Positions 1 to 14,600 of a DNA stretch of 64,000 nucleotides are shown in pieces. Origin of the DNA: Trileptium ribeirensis (taxonomy: Eukaryota > Nematoda > Enoplea > Enoplida > Thoracostomopsidae); the NCBI GenBank assembly GCA_030248225.1, contig JASANE010009894.1, positions 19,120 to 83,119 on the forward strand. Reading direction: 5' to 3'. Both the position numbers and the translations under genes were made by a program. The notes below the pieces were generated by a model. That model was not told where the DNA came from. It saw nothing but the letters and a program-made list of their open reading frames with translations, and ran no database searches. Positions within the stretch are counted from its first letter, which is position 1, and every line of letters begins with the position of its first letter.

Positions 1-735
1 CACCGCCAACGGATTTCATCCATCGAAAAGTAATTTTACTCAGCTTCGAAGCGCGCCACAATTTAAACATTTTGTTTGAGTTTGAATCGTATAAAAAGAT
101 CAAAAAAGAAAGTTGTTTCACCCTCGAACACAAAGGAAATTGAATTCTTCTCGGCCGTGAAACGTCCAAGATGTGGAAACGGAAATTTTACTTAAGTTTC
201 AAACACCCAAAAATTGAATTTTATACACTAAAATCATCAGCAATACATAACAGACCGACGGCTCCTACCCTCCACGAAACCGTCTGCTGGGTTGGGAGAA
301 TCAGTCGGCATGAAAATTAGCTAAACTCAAAACAGATCATTGGCTCTCCTTAATCCCTCCGAGTTCCCAAGGAAAATGGACCAACCAGAGACCTCCCCTA
401 TGATGCATGGACGGGAAGCTAAGCCGAGCACGATCGCAACGAAAGAAAAAAGCGATGAATAAATATATACAAAAACCGAGTTTCGGAAAACCAAAAGAAA
501 GAACATCGGAACGCCAACCACTCTATGCCAGCGATGCCGCCTAATATACCACTGTGTCTAACCTTTATTTCTTCTGGTTCCCTTATGTCTTTGGTCCAAG
601 CAACTCAAGATTTTGAAAATTAGACTATATTAACAGACATACATATACAGAACAAATCGATGCAATAACAGCCGCTGTGCAGCGTTCACAGAGAGTTCTG
701 CGCAGTCACTGCACATTGTAGCCAAATTTTTGAAC
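1..735. other. Intergenic sequence, no gene seen
   Basis: AT-rich sequence with several short open frames of poor composition. I see no conserved motif, splice-flanked exon or repeat in it. It lies 3' of the MBTPS2 gene. Confidence 0.5.
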
Positions 736-1158
736 AAGCTGTTACAGAAACTGTGTCAATTTAAAAAAAATTTAGAAAACATGCTTACAGAAACTGTGTC
801 ACTTCAGAAAACTGCTACAGAACCTGTGTCACTTTTAGAAAAATGCTATAAAACCTGTGTCACTTTTAGAAAAATGCTATAAAACCTGTGTCACTTTTGG
901 AAAAATCTGCTGCAGAACTTGTGTCACATTTAGAAAAATTGCTATAGATACTGTGTTACTTTTAGAAAAAATGTTACAGAAACTGTGCCACTTTACAAAA
1001 ACTGCTAAGGAACCTGCGTTACTCTTAGAAAAACTGCTACAGAACCTGTGTCAATTTTAGAAAAACTGCAGCAGAAACTGTGTCAAATTTAGAAAAACTG
1101 CTGCAGAGCTTAGCACTTAGAAAAAACTACTATAGAAAGTGAGTCACTGTTTAAAAAT
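736..1158. repeat. 32-bp minisatellite, about 13 degenerate copies
   Basis: About thirteen head-to-tail units of roughly 30-33 bp. The unit reads approximately CTGCTACAGAAC, then CTGTGTCAC, then TTTTAGAAAAA. Copies differ by point changes and small indels, so the array is old. It gives a spurious 67-residue plus-strand open frame (857-1060) with a matching protein repeat, which I do not regard as a gene. Confidence 0.9.
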
Positions 1159-2359
1159 GATGTTCACTGGAGTCCTGTTCATATCCTCTTCTCATTGTTT
1201 CTACCTTAACAAATTTCGTTCAGTATTATGAAGGCTAATAATAATTATTATTAGGCTATTATTTTTGCTACTGCTTTCTTACATTGATCGTGTTTTTAAT
1301 ATTCATACTCAGGGGGCAATGATTGTAAGTATATACGTGATTGGTATATGTTACTGTTCTTTTTTCACTATGTCAATATCATGTTATGTTACATGTTTTG
1401 TTGGGAGATTAAAAATAGAGGTGTTCAAAAAACATGCAATGGGATACCGGATACCTATATACTATGCCATAATATCACAAAGCGGAATTTGAAGTATATA
1501 TACACGCCAATTTAACTATTATTTTTGGGAAAATGATACGTAGAGAAAGAAACAACAAAGTAAAAACTTCCATTTAAGATACTATAAAATTTCCAACATA
1601 ACGTCGACTCACGATTCCTTGAAAAATGCACTACACTGCCAAATAATGAAACGCATTTTATCGCTTTCGTTCATTCGGAAAAGGTGGAAAACGACAACAG
1701 TTAACACAATGAAAAGGAACTAATTCTTATGTTTTTACCAATTCAATACTGGACGACATCAAACTGAAATTATGTTTTGAATGGCACATATTTTATGGAA
1801 ACTTAATGAGTATTACTGAAATAGCAAACATAGTAGACTTGACATTTAAGGGACAAGCGGTATTAATAAATAATTAAAGGACAGAGATGTTAAATTCGCG
1901 CACCACCACTGTATATAAAGATCATTTCTCTTTCTATCTACTATACAATACACAATGATGCAAAATACTTAGCCTGATTTTCCATGCTAAATTACCTTTA
2001 AGAAAAAGCTGAATTCCATAAAACAACTTCCAAGTCAGCATCACAAAGGCTTGGTTTTCCTTCTTTGCACCAACGTAGATGGTACGTAAGGAATTAGCAG
2101 TTTTTGTACATCCGATCGTTCACTGACCTTGCGTTACTAACCCAATATCACGGTAATTGTAGACATTCATAAATTGTCATTGAACAAATTCACTTCAATC
2201 AAGACCAGGCATATGCGTGATAGTGAATGCATTTTTACTGAGGCCAACATATGAGTACGCAACCAACACCTTCAGAAGGAAGCATCAGTCAATGTTCACA
2301 GAGAGTTTTTGGTTATATATAATAGACAAAACGTTTAATCACATACGCATTAATGTCTA
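1159..2359. other. Region 3' of MBTPS2, no gene seen
   Basis: AT-rich sequence after the MBTPS2 stop codon. On the minus strand an ATTAAA hexamer (2334-2339) lies about 20 bases after the stop. It could be a weak polyadenylation signal, but it is close to the stop and I cannot place the transcript end. Nothing else is recognisable. Confidence 0.3.
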
Positions 2360-2677
2360 TTAGCCAGAAAAGAATTTTAAGAAAGAATGCATGATGTTGA
2401 CAACCAAAATTGTAGTGCCATAGCAGTTTATATAAAAGCATGACCTCGGAATATAATAACTGGATAACTTTAGCTTTTCAATTACAACGGACACGAACAC
2501 TTCAGTTAAGTATTGCCCATCTAACGCAAAGCAAGGAACAGAGTTTAAGATTGCAAATGTAAAAGAAAACGTGACGAGGAATTTTAGCTCAGTTCTGAAC
2601 CAAATTGGTATATAGAATACAAATGGCAAAATGTTGAAACGAGGATGAAACTCCGACATTTCGATATCCATTGACAC
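2360..2677 (-). CDS. MBTPS2: MBTPS2 exon 6, LDG metal-ligand motif and stop
   Basis: Starts after a TTTTTTCAG acceptor and runs 105 codons to a TAA at 2360-2362. HPRFN and NSVPCFALDGQ are diagnostic; the Asp of LDG is the third zinc ligand in this family. A last hydrophobic helix follows and the stop falls close to where human S2P ends. Confidence 0.95.
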   Translation of the reverse strand: MSMDIEMSEFHPRFNILPFVFYIPIWFRTELKFLVTFSFTFAILNSVPCFALDGQYLTEVFVSVVIEKLKLSSYYIPRSCFYINCYGTTILVVNIMHSFLKFFSG

Positions 2678-5600
2678 CTGAAAAAATTACTGTTGCAGTA
2701 ATTTCAGAGCAAAAATATAGTATATATACCTATATTTTATCACATTACAATAAGCGCTACCAGGGGTTTAGCCAGGACTTTTGTTTGGATGGGGCAAATT
2801 TGGTTTAAAACTCAAAATCTTTCGAATCATCTCTCTGGATTGTTGGTGTCCATCGGGCAGAATAGGAAGGTTACCCATGACTAGTGAGCCTACTGAAATT
2901 GTATTTACGTTTCCCCTCCGAAGGCTGTGCAAGCTGTTATCACCCGCCGAAAATTTTGAAATAATTGACATAATTTGTGAAAAACGTGGCAAACATTGAT
3001 CAAAATTTTAAGCACCTTTCTTCCTGGAGACCTCTTCCCTGAGGACTTTCGTGAAAGCTGAAGAACTTGTCACCCCAATCTCCGAAGAAGCGCGGAAAAT
3101 TTAGAGAAAACTAATAATATTTAGCAAAAATTGATGAAAATTTTGAGGATCTTCCGAAGACGTCCTCCCCTGAGTAACTCCACGAAACACCCATTTTGCC
3201 CAACAAAGTTTTTCGCAAGTATTCAAATTCCAAGTGATACTTGGTCAAAACGCAGTTTACTAAAGGTTCAATCTATCCAAAAACAATCTATCCAAAAAAC
3301 AGTATTTTTGCTTGTACTCACTGATGGCTGTCGTAGTCATGTAGAAATACTCAGCCAAGTGGAGGAATTAAGGCGAGTTTTATGTAAATGCTACAAAACT
3401 GGACTTAGAACTCAGACTCATTAATGCTAGAACTGAGTTGTTTCTATCCAAATAGTTAGCAGCGAACTATATGGTATCAGAGATTCCCAATGGGACTGAA
3501 ACGTCACCATAGAGCGGTACTAAGGATGAATACTGGGATTGTTGCTGAGGTTACATCGACCAGAGTAGGTGGATCGCACAGCGCCAGCAGTATTGATTCC
3601 ATTGACTAGTTATAATAATCCTTAGGTATACAGAACATAATTAAAAGTCTGAGTTTAAGCGGCTATGATGATAATCAATTACCTATTTTGAAACTAGCGT
3701 ATCCTGAGCTTGCAGCTCTATAAGCTGAGCAGCAAACAAGTTCAGTATGACCACCAATAAGTAAGTTTGACTATAATGTTTCGTCGATCTTAGACTCCGG
3801 GTAACGGTGGTACGGCTAGGCTATCGCTATAATAAATAATGATGCGACCTCTATATGCATCTTCGTGGAAACAAATTCATACAACAATTTGCTCGAAGTG
3901 ATTGTAAATATTCAAGAAATTTGAGGGTCCAATGTCTTAGAGCCCGCCCCCCACCCGGTCCTATTTTCCTCACTGTACACAATGCGCAACCTGTTTTTAT
4001 CAATCGACGAACGCAGAAACTTTGTCAAATTGGAAGAGTATGCCCGATGGCCCCATCTGGCTACGGCACTAGGCCTACAGAATAGTACGTATGAAAGATA
4101 AAACCGGGTCACCAGTTCACTCATTTCGGATCAGATTTGAGACGAAATGTTGCGACCAGGTCCGATTTAAAAGTCTAACGCATTGTCTATTGTCCTGTGT
4201 TCAACAGAAGACATCAGTTCATTTTGTCTATCAGCTCTTCCGGAAGGACCCTACGCCGTACTCCACAACAGAGATCATGTTCGATTTAACATTTCCCAAA
4301 AATGCTTTTCAGCTCAGTTCTTCGTGTAATAACAAAAAACATACATCGCGAACAAATATATATGCGTTTGATTAATGGTAAGCGAAAGAATTTGACGGCC
4401 AGGGCAGCGGCAACTACCCCCTACCCCTACTCCTCTCCTAGGGTTGCCTCAAAGGGCAAAAATGTCTGGTGAAAAACCTTTATTACATATTTACTATATG
4501 GTGGCCTAGGACACTGTTGTCTAACTGTTTTTGGGAGTCTCGGACACCGTTGCCTATACTGTTCCATTAAGGGCCTCGGACACCGTTGCTATTGGGGGAG
4601 AAGGGTGGGACACAGAAATGTTGTAGGGGAAGCTCGGACTCCCTTGTCTCGGCACTGACGGCGGGCGACCAAAGATTAGCAACTCAAAAACAGCAGTGAT
4701 ATAAAAAATCAGCACTTAAGTCCATGGTACAGACAACCTCGACAATTTCACGTGATGTGGAAAACGATTTCGATTCCTTCAGTAAAAAGGGAAAAGATAA
4801 ATGAGCTGAATTTTTCGAAATATATAAATGCCTTCTGCTCAACCATATATTATCCGCAGTTCCGTAGCAATACGGGCTTATACGCCATTTTGTATGTAGT
4901 TTCATGCAAGTATTTTACGATTTATCACTCAATATATGTAAGGAATCTCACATAAAAGCAGTATGACAATGTATACAGAATTGCATGACTGTTTGTACCT
5001 TCACTAACTTTATTTCATTGGATATGCACATATTCACTTGATGCTTTTCTTTGTGTGAACAAATTGTGTATGACATGCTAAATATTGACAACTTAGTAAT
5101 TTTGGCTCCGAACAGTATAGGCCATAACTGTTACGAGAAAAGTAGTATTTATTTCGTATAGGACTACAGCTTTGCTGCATAGCAATTTTGTCAGAACAGG
5201 CGTTTCCGAGCTATGAGGCAAATTTTAAAAATACATACTCAAAAAGTAAAATTTTTAAAATTTTAAACAAGTAATTTCTTGTCTGTAGAAGGATTAATTG
5301 ACCCTTGAACGAGTGAGCTTTTTCAGGTTACGTTCCGCACTGAGGGCAGTCTCCACGACCCCATTATGAAAACTGCTTCGTGGCACACATGTCTTGCTTA
5401 CGGAAATGTTACTGACTCATCTACTTTGCTACTTATTAAAACCTTAATGTGCGCTTAACTGTCTTTGAAAAGCTATCGGAGGTTAAAACCGGGTCAAAAC
5501 ATTTGCAAGGGCCGAAAATCAGGTAAAATGACTGTCATGTAGAATCTTCTTATGATTATAGAAATGATAAATCAATAAGAATTATTATAACAGTTTCTTT

Positions 5601-8600
5601 AATGTATGTAATGTTATGCAATCAAATCCAAGTCCGAAACATTGCATACAATAATATCGTTATGAAATGCACGCAACTGCTCGACAGTACAAATTAGTTT
5701 TTTGACTCCATATTTCAAGCTTATAGCACTAAGAATATCCACATGCCACAGTTGCCACCAGTATCGCACAAATTAGAATGTGAGGTGTTAGGGGCTCTAG
5801 CATACCCTTTTCGCTCGGTTGAGGAACACAGAGGTTGAGAATTTGTATAGTCATGAACCCCACATTTCTTGACTTCTTTCTAAACTGAGGGGGTCAGCGA
5901 AGCCTCGGCCGCGGTTCGTCAAGTACTTAGTAAAAATTGAAGATTCAAAACGCAGGCCCCAATCGCACTCGATAATAAATTAATTCTCCAGCAATAAGGG
6001 CTCTCCTGTCCATATCGTTTGAAGATGACTAGCAAAAATTATAGGAGGAGCCTCCTATAACCCCGCAGTACGGCGAGGGTTAATCCAATAAAGGTTATTT
6101 CAGCATTTAAGATTATGAAAACCATTAAAAATTGGTTGGTTTCATTGACTTATTATTGCATCCGGTATGTCGTTCTTTGGGAAGTGGCTAAACATACACA
6201 ATTTTAGCGAAAAATTGTCAAATTTTGGTTATATTTCAATTTAATTGTACGTATTGGGTTTGAGTGATTCCTTAGACTTTTTCAGTTACTGAATACGACA
6301 AAACCAATGGTATTCTTATGCCGCACCAATCTAAATATGGCTCAGAAAGTGAAAAATGACTCCTTTTAAATTTTTATTGAATGCTGTGATTTATAATTTT
6401 GAAATTTTCGCTCCTTTTAATCATTATAAAGAGAAATAAAGGGTATATACTACGGTGTTCAAATGCGTAAATAATAAGCATTAATTTTGTGCACTCATTT
6501 GTATTACAGTCACATGTTATGTAACATACCCGCACTGATAGAACCAGCATATATAAATGCTAAAGCAATATTATCTAACTAATTTGATTCATAGTCTAAG
6601 ACATATATGGCAAAGCAGGGGCTCAGACGGGGCTACACCCCCCTGACGACCTCCCACCGGGGCCGTTCGCTCCCCTTTTCCTGATATGACCTCCCCCACC
6701 GGCAACCCCGGTTAACCCCCCCCCTGAGACTTCGAGCCGTTATCATGTATATTTGGTGTATGATCGCGGAACGGCTGGATCGATCTAATTTTGGTTAGGT
6801 TTAGTAGTGTATTATATATGTCACCCGGCGGTAATCGTATTTTACAAATGTACACATCTTAACTCATAAATACAAATATGCAATCGTAAATCGTACATAC
6901 AAATGTAGAATGGTATATCGTAAAATCATTCAAGTTCTAGCTTAAAGGTGAAAACGGTAATAACTACATCAAATTGGAAAAGTCTAATTTGCGGATATAG
7001 GTAATTCAAAGGTTTTCCAGCGCATGTAACTGTAGGCTCAATTAATACAGATACGCGAATAACAGCTTCTTAGGGCAACAAATGAAACCCATGCTCATTT
7101 TGGGAAATAAAATATGAAAAATATGACTGAATCTATTACGTGGGCACGACTGTAAGGATTCGTGGCCCCTTTACCATACTGCCGAACCTAGCTGCGATAG
7201 ACAACACATATACTTAAGTATACTAAGGACAGGGTGTTAACAATGTGTTAAAAAACTATATAGACAAAGCACGTGTGGTGATAGCTGATCACCAATTGAA
7301 CTGGATACTATGTTGGAAAATTGTCGACATTGATTTGTACCTAAACGAAAACTATCTTCGAAAGACATGCATGTTAAATCAGGTGGTATAATGGCAGAAG
7401 CAGAAATCGCAATACTATAATGGGATAAACAAGCTTCTTATCACGGACATAGAGAAATCTTCGTAGGCTTTGCTTAGAGTAGAATATTTTCAGGCATAAT
7501 CAATTATACTTTCCTCTAGACATGTACGATACTCAAATTTGCGTTCATTGAAATTTTAAGGCTTATATGATATTGAAACTGAAACGATGCGGCGTTTATA
7601 TGTTAACTTGGAAATACGAATTTTAGGGAACCGAAAATTTTTTAGTGTGCGCGTTAATATTGGGGGACAAAACCGAGAATGGTGAGCGGTAGTTCATTTT
7701 GGAATGGAGAGCGGACTCTGACAGTTGGGTTTGTAAAGTGTTCCAGTTGCAAGGTAAATTATGGCTAAACTGACAAAGCCGAAAACACAGCCAAAGCATC
7801 AATAGTCCACAATAATTATATCGAACATTTGTATTAACATAATACTATGATAAAAATACGTAGTTTAGCTAATAAATTGTTAATACGTTTTAGGGCAACT
7901 ATATATTTATAATTTAGGAACACGGGGTATGTTGTTCATTCAATGTATGCATTATGTATTATGCATATTCAATCAAATATGTTATACATCATCATCCTGT
8001 GGGATGGTGGCGAAAAATATTAAAACGGCTGGTAAAATTAATGTAAAGTAGGTATATTATATAATGTATTTTATGGACTCTGTAGAGGCTCAGAAATCCC
8101 AGTTTTAGCCTTAGAATCGGCATTAGGCCCTACTGGCTCTGTTTCCTCTCACTGCACGAGTAACTAATTAATGCTAAATTATATAAATTTGTAGGTGTCC
8201 TTGTACTGAGGCGCCCGCATATAAAAATATGTTACACAAAACTAAAAACATTGCGTAGGAACGCACGAGCCAACAACGAACGTGACCCAAGGTTTGCAAC
8301 TGTCCAACTGATCGCTCAGTTTACATCTTTAAAATAATAATCTACGTAAAATAATAGTTAAAAATATTGAATATGAAAGCATATTGGACACCTCCAAAGT
8401 TAACTGGTGGCAGGGAAATTTTATCGCGACTTTCTGGAAACCATCATTTTCGCAAATGGTGATCGATGTTTTGCAAAAATATAAACCATATGTATAATAT
8501 TAATAACGCATATTATGTGGTAAAATATTGGTATTGCTTTAATAAAATTATCAACGTAAGTGGATACATAACAGCACTAACCTGATCAACGGATCCGACA

Positions 8601-11600
8601 AATAAAACATCACGAAATGTTGAGGACAAAATTTGGGGGTCTCCGCTACGAACAAATCTAAATAGATGAGTTCCATTGTATAGCGCTGGTGATACACAAC
8701 GATGATCAGTACTTGAGCACGGTTCACTGGCAGTGCATTCAGGAAATTGCGTAACGTTTCGAGCTGATAAACAGCTAAAATTGACCAAATTTGAATAAGT
8801 CGAATATTCGGGTTTCCCATATGGAAACATCCATTCGAAACAGATGTGGCTTGCGCTAAGAGTTTCAGGGCAGCACGAGATTTCGTCATAGCGAGATGTA
8901 ATTTGTTTAGTTTGATTCTTCAAAATCTTAAAACATAAAATTTGAATACGGCGGTACAAAACTTTATTTCACGATAATAGGGAAGTAGACTGTAGAAGAT
9001 AGTAAAACCGTAATACAACATGTATTGCTATTGCAAAATGTAGCTACTATATTAATTTTGTCCAAAGAACCAACAACTAATAAACAATGTGAACTTTTGC
9101 TTCTCTAACGTTGGGGTGGAGCTCATTGAACTAATATCGCAGTGCAAAAATTTGATATTTAGTTGTGAGTCCAGTCTAACATGATGCTTAGACATAGGCA
9201 CAGAGTTGTAATCGGGCCACCCATGCTTTTTCTGAAAATTCTGCATCGTCCTGTCCTATGCCCCACGCCTTATTAAACAGCTACAAGTCGCAAATGCATG
9301 CTCATTATGTAGGAGGGGTTGCTCCCCCTAAGGCGTCGGACCCCACCCTCCTCCAGAGACCTCGGAACTTGAGCATATTTATTAGTATGTGTTTTTCAAA
9401 ATTAGTTGCTGATTTTCACATTAATCTGAATATGAATGCAGATACAACTTTATTGGGATTAAGCGTGCAACGTGAAATTTAGAAAAACATTATCATCGAA
9501 CTGGCGACTGTTAACGAAAATCCGTTTACCATAGGTACTTCCTATTATTCCTAGGCATACGCGTAATCCTGGAGAGATAAAACATAATATAATGACCCGA
9601 GAAGGAAAAATTTCACATGATACACTAGGTAGCGGCGGATAAACTAGAAATGATCTTAATTACCATGTTAGCACAGATTGTTCAGTTTGCATTATATATA
9701 ACGGTTCTGTTCACATAGATTGCTTAGTGTAGCTCGGATATAGTAATAAGCTTTAATAATGACGTGAGGGCTATAGATCATTTCTAGCCAGGTATATATA
9801 ATTGATAACACTTAGATCCCTACACAAAGTTGGTTTCAAACATGTACAGGTCGGTGTGCTCTGATCACTATATAATATTTTAAAAAGGTGCTCGGAGTCG
9901 AGATTATGTCTAAACATGTTTTCCAAAGACTTAGTAGCTTACGCTATCTGATTAATGAAATTGTGAACAGAATTATTTTATATTTTATACAGTTCTAACT
10001 ATTTTTGAAAGTTTTTGGTTAGAAATTTCCGTTCGATGTATATATAATCCATGCTCAAGAATTGGGACTTACAGATGAATGTTTATTCCACTGCATGGCG
10101 AGAATCTAGCAGTTGAAGTACTGTACAAGCGCCAAACTAATCCTGAATTAGTGGTGATGTAACCGTATGCTATCCATCTCATCTAAATGACATGATGAAC
10201 AATGTTTACCTTTACAGAATCCCAATATACGTTTATTCATCAACGCACTTGATGAAAGTTGAAAATTGGCTTTGAAAGCAAACAGTCTGCAAAGCAGTTT
10301 TCATTTGGTATAGATTGATTGGATTGATTACAGCGGACTGCATGCTGTATCGATAGTTATGTCAAGTGGTAAATTAGTCAATCGAAAATTTCAATGGCTA
10401 ATATACATGCTAAGTTAAAGATAGATCGTGACACTGTTTTCTGAAAACACTTTATTTTTATCGCACACTAATACAGGTTTACTTTACATGTAAGTCAGAA
10501 GCGTTGGTTGTTTAGAATACCGAGAGGTATATTTAAGCAATGATTCGTATAGCCCGATGCTTCGCTGGGTCCGTCGAATTTCTACAGTTTGCTAAATGAT
10601 ATACAATTTTCGCCGGTACTGCGTCGATTGATACACTACTGCATGGGCGATTATCCTGTCTTAGGTTATGTCAATTAAAATAATTATACCGTTTAAATGT
10701 TGCCACTATATCAATAACTACAATTTCATGCGAAGAATATCTGTTTTCAATGGTTACAGTGAAGCATCTATTATCAATAATGAAACATACCAATTTCCAT
10801 GGAAAACAAAAACCACTAAATTTACGAGCTTCTGTACTCGCATGCCCGTAATATCTTTGTTGTCGCGCAATCTCATCAAGGCACCGATTCCAGTCTAATT
10901 CGCTTGTTAAACGATCACAATGATTTAGAGAAACTATCGTATCTCCGACATTGAGGCCTGCAGCACCGGAAGCATTATTTGCGTGTATCTGGCTGGATTC
11001 GTCAATCCAGACAATAGTGACATGCCCCGGACGAGAGTACAGAGGAAATAATACTGTAGGCAGGTATTGTGAAATGAGAACCGCAAGCATAACTAGAACG
11101 AAATTGTGCCATATTCCAGCACAATAAATACGAAGCCGGTTCCATTGAGACCGAACACAGTTCAATGAAACAGTGTCCAACTCAGTGAATGCACCTGGAA
11201 TACAAATTACTAGTGAGTGAACTAAAAAGTCGCGTATTTTATGTATACATACCTTTAACAAATATAAATACATGGATTTTGCTAATTGAGTTTGACGATG
11301 GAACAGTGGTAGATACACAATTTTTGTTACTCGGTCGCTGTGAATGCATGAAATAAAAATAAACGTTTGATTGGACCTTCCTTAGACACTCCCTTTAGCG
11401 GATGTTTGTGGGACTAGTCTCCAATTCGAAACCCTGGCTACGCCCATGAATATCACTGAACTGACTGCTACCCGTAAAATCAAAATTTTAGATAAAGCAG
11501 CTACGTATTGTGACACCGGTTTGAGCATAATAAAAACTATAGTACTCATTTGCTAAATAAAAAACAGACACTGAATTTTTCATTTAAATGTTGCGGCGTA

Positions 11601-14600
11601 CCAGGATCGCGTGGTATTCAGCAGATCTGGCACAAGCTAAAACTATTAGTACAACACAAGACTAATTCATAATGATCCCTACGTACACGATGCGTCAGTC
11701 GATAGCGCGAACGCAGTGAAGCAAATTGAGGTAGGAACTACTACAACATGCGCCATGACGTTATAAATAGGTCGTTTCCGAATGACTACTTCAAATTACT
11801 TTGGCGCCAGAAATGTTTATATTCGGGCTTTTAGAGTGTTATCAGCGTGTGGCTTGTCCTCAATTTCATCCACAACATAGAAAGAAACAACATAAAACGG
11901 TTAGTGGCACACATTTTGTATATTTGGCGCATGAAACACGGAGAAGTAACAATATGCTAAAACACACCATAAGCTGATTTGAAACAATTTTGGTGAAATA
12001 TTAATTTAAGCCACACTGAATTGGGAATAGACGATTTTAAACGGCCTTTCCCATAGCAAGCCGACTGAAAGCGGCTCATTATAATCTTACCTTGACGTTC
12101 AATAGCTAGTGTTCGATATTTTTCAAGCGGTAGAAGTGTGCCCTATCAGACGAGCACATGGAAGCTGTTGGTCCACAACGAAATACGGGCGCGAAATGTC
12201 TTATGCATTTTGAGACTGGATTGAAATATAAATATGAAAGCTAAGATGGTGACCGTCGAGAGTTTAACCCTTAAATTTAAATATAACTGTACCAAAAATT
12301 GAGAGTTCACAGCAAGTTTTTTTCGGTAGCCATGGCCATAGCCCGAAATTGGCCAAACTTGAACATACGGCGGTAATTTTTGTACCATTTAACTCAGCTC
12401 GACGAGCTGGTCCAGAAAATGTCCATTTCGCCATTTTTCCAATTTTTTTCGATTTTTTTTAGTTCCCAGTTGTCACCCTTGGTACCCAAAATTTCCGAAA
12501 ATTTTTTGTCAACAAATGTATAATTTTATATACCGTTTGAACCAAATTGGCGAAATGAGTGGAATGGTGGTAAAACCAGCACAATCGATTCAGGGACTAA
12601 GCTCTTAGACTTAGCCTTAGGATTTCACATAACTGGAAATGCTTTCACCCGCGAAGAGTCAAATGCTTTCACCCTTTCGACTCAGCTCGCCAATACGGAT
12701 GCAATGGTGCATAAATATATACATTTATTGAGAATTTTTTGCAAGAATTTTGGGTGCCAAGGGGAGCTAAATCGAATGGTACTAAAATTTCTACTGTATC
12801 TTCAAATATGACCAATTTGAAACTGAGAGGGGCTAACCGAAAAAACCCGTTTTGCTCGGAATTTATAGTTTATAAAAATTTCTGATGCATGCAAAAATGA
12901 AAATTCCTATCTATACAGCATGAAAATTCCTATACAGATCGAAATTTTTAATAAATAGTTCAGAAACAAAAACTATTCGTTTGCAAATAAATCGGCGAAA
13001 ATTGTTTTATTTCTGTACATCACTATACATTCCTGATTCCTGTGTATTAGTTCTGCGGGAAAGATTTCTTTCTTAGGTAAGCACAGATTAAGCGGCTTTT
13101 CCTATGGTTTACTACGTTTCAAATATACATGTATCAGATTTGATATTCTTGGCATGGTAAGTTGCAGAAACAGTTTTTCGTTGTCAATAACGGTGACAGT
13201 TTTCAAAGCATTACCTGGGTAAATGCCGACAAGAAAGCAGCCAAATGCTGTAACTGGGACGCTTTGCGAAGCAGCCGCCAGCGCATGACCAAGCTCATGA
13301 ACCAATCCAGCAATAGCTACGGCTGCTAACATTAAAGGTACCTGTAAAGCAGTATAAAGGAACAAAGTCTACACACTGAATGGTTCAACCCATGATACTA
13401 CGTTACGATTTCAAGTCAACTTCAGACAAAGCACTATAGTCTATAGTAAAATATTGAGAAAAATAGCACATGAAATCAACCATGCCACATTTAAATTCTC
13501 TTTAAATCATTGCGAAACTGTGAAATATTTAAACCTTGGACAAGCTTTCACGGTCAGCAATCAACAGTCTAAAATTTGTCAACTTTAAAGGCACAAGATT
13601 TATGTTGTTAAGTTCCGGCTCAACTCACAAAAGACGACTTACAAATACCAATTTTAGCCAATTAAATTGATTTTTCATTCTTTTGTCACTAAGAAAGTGA
13701 AAGCTAATGCTTTATAGATATCGACTCAAACTTTTTTATAACTTAAAGTTATCGTAAAAAAATTTTGTAGATTAAAACTACTGATGAAAATTTAGATCAG
13801 CCTACTCCCGGGTACTTGTATGAAATAGAGTAGTTTGGGTTGTTCAAAAAATTCCCCAATTTCAAAAATGAACATTTCTGAACATCTATGAGTTAATTAA
13901 CCAAATGGTAGAAAAATTAACACTAACTAATTAAAATAGGCTGTGTTGTGGCCAGTGGAGGGGGACATTAAACGACTATACGTCACTAAATAAGGAATAA
14001 GATATTTGTAACTAATGAACTGGTAAAAGCTCGTCCAACACGTACAATCCGGTTATCGAACTCGTCTGGTATGCAGGTACACGTGAATAGAGTACCAAAT
14101 ATGGTATCGTTTTCTAGCTCGTACAACCTGTGTAGGTCTAAATAATGTCTCCGGATTCCGTTAGCCCAAAGCTATCTACACTTTTATCACCAAACCGAGC
14201 ACCAACTAACGTATATGTAAAGCAACAAGCGGAAATGTCTATGCGGATCGATGAGCATATGTATCCAGGAACCTTAACAACTATTTATAGCACCGCAATT
14301 TACAATGCACTTATGGAACTACTACGGGACCAGAAAAAAGAGGAATCAAGCAGAAGTCAGTTATCTCGAATTTCACTTCTATGTATCTAGCTGCTAAGCT
14401 ATAAATACCTCTGGAATTTAACGATCATAAGATCATGAGCGCAATTTGGTCGTGCTTAAATCGTAATGCGTCAGCAAAACAAGTTTTATCGTTTCCCGGT
14501 TTGCGGTCAACATTTACAATTGCTATATTATTAGAGCTGAACATATTCCTGCAGAACATTAATTGTTCATTTTTATAAGCCGATTTTATGTACGATTTAT

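Noticed and set aside
10668..10898. 76-codon plus-strand open frame
   Set aside because: Overlaps MBTPS2 exon 4 in antisense; no independent support.
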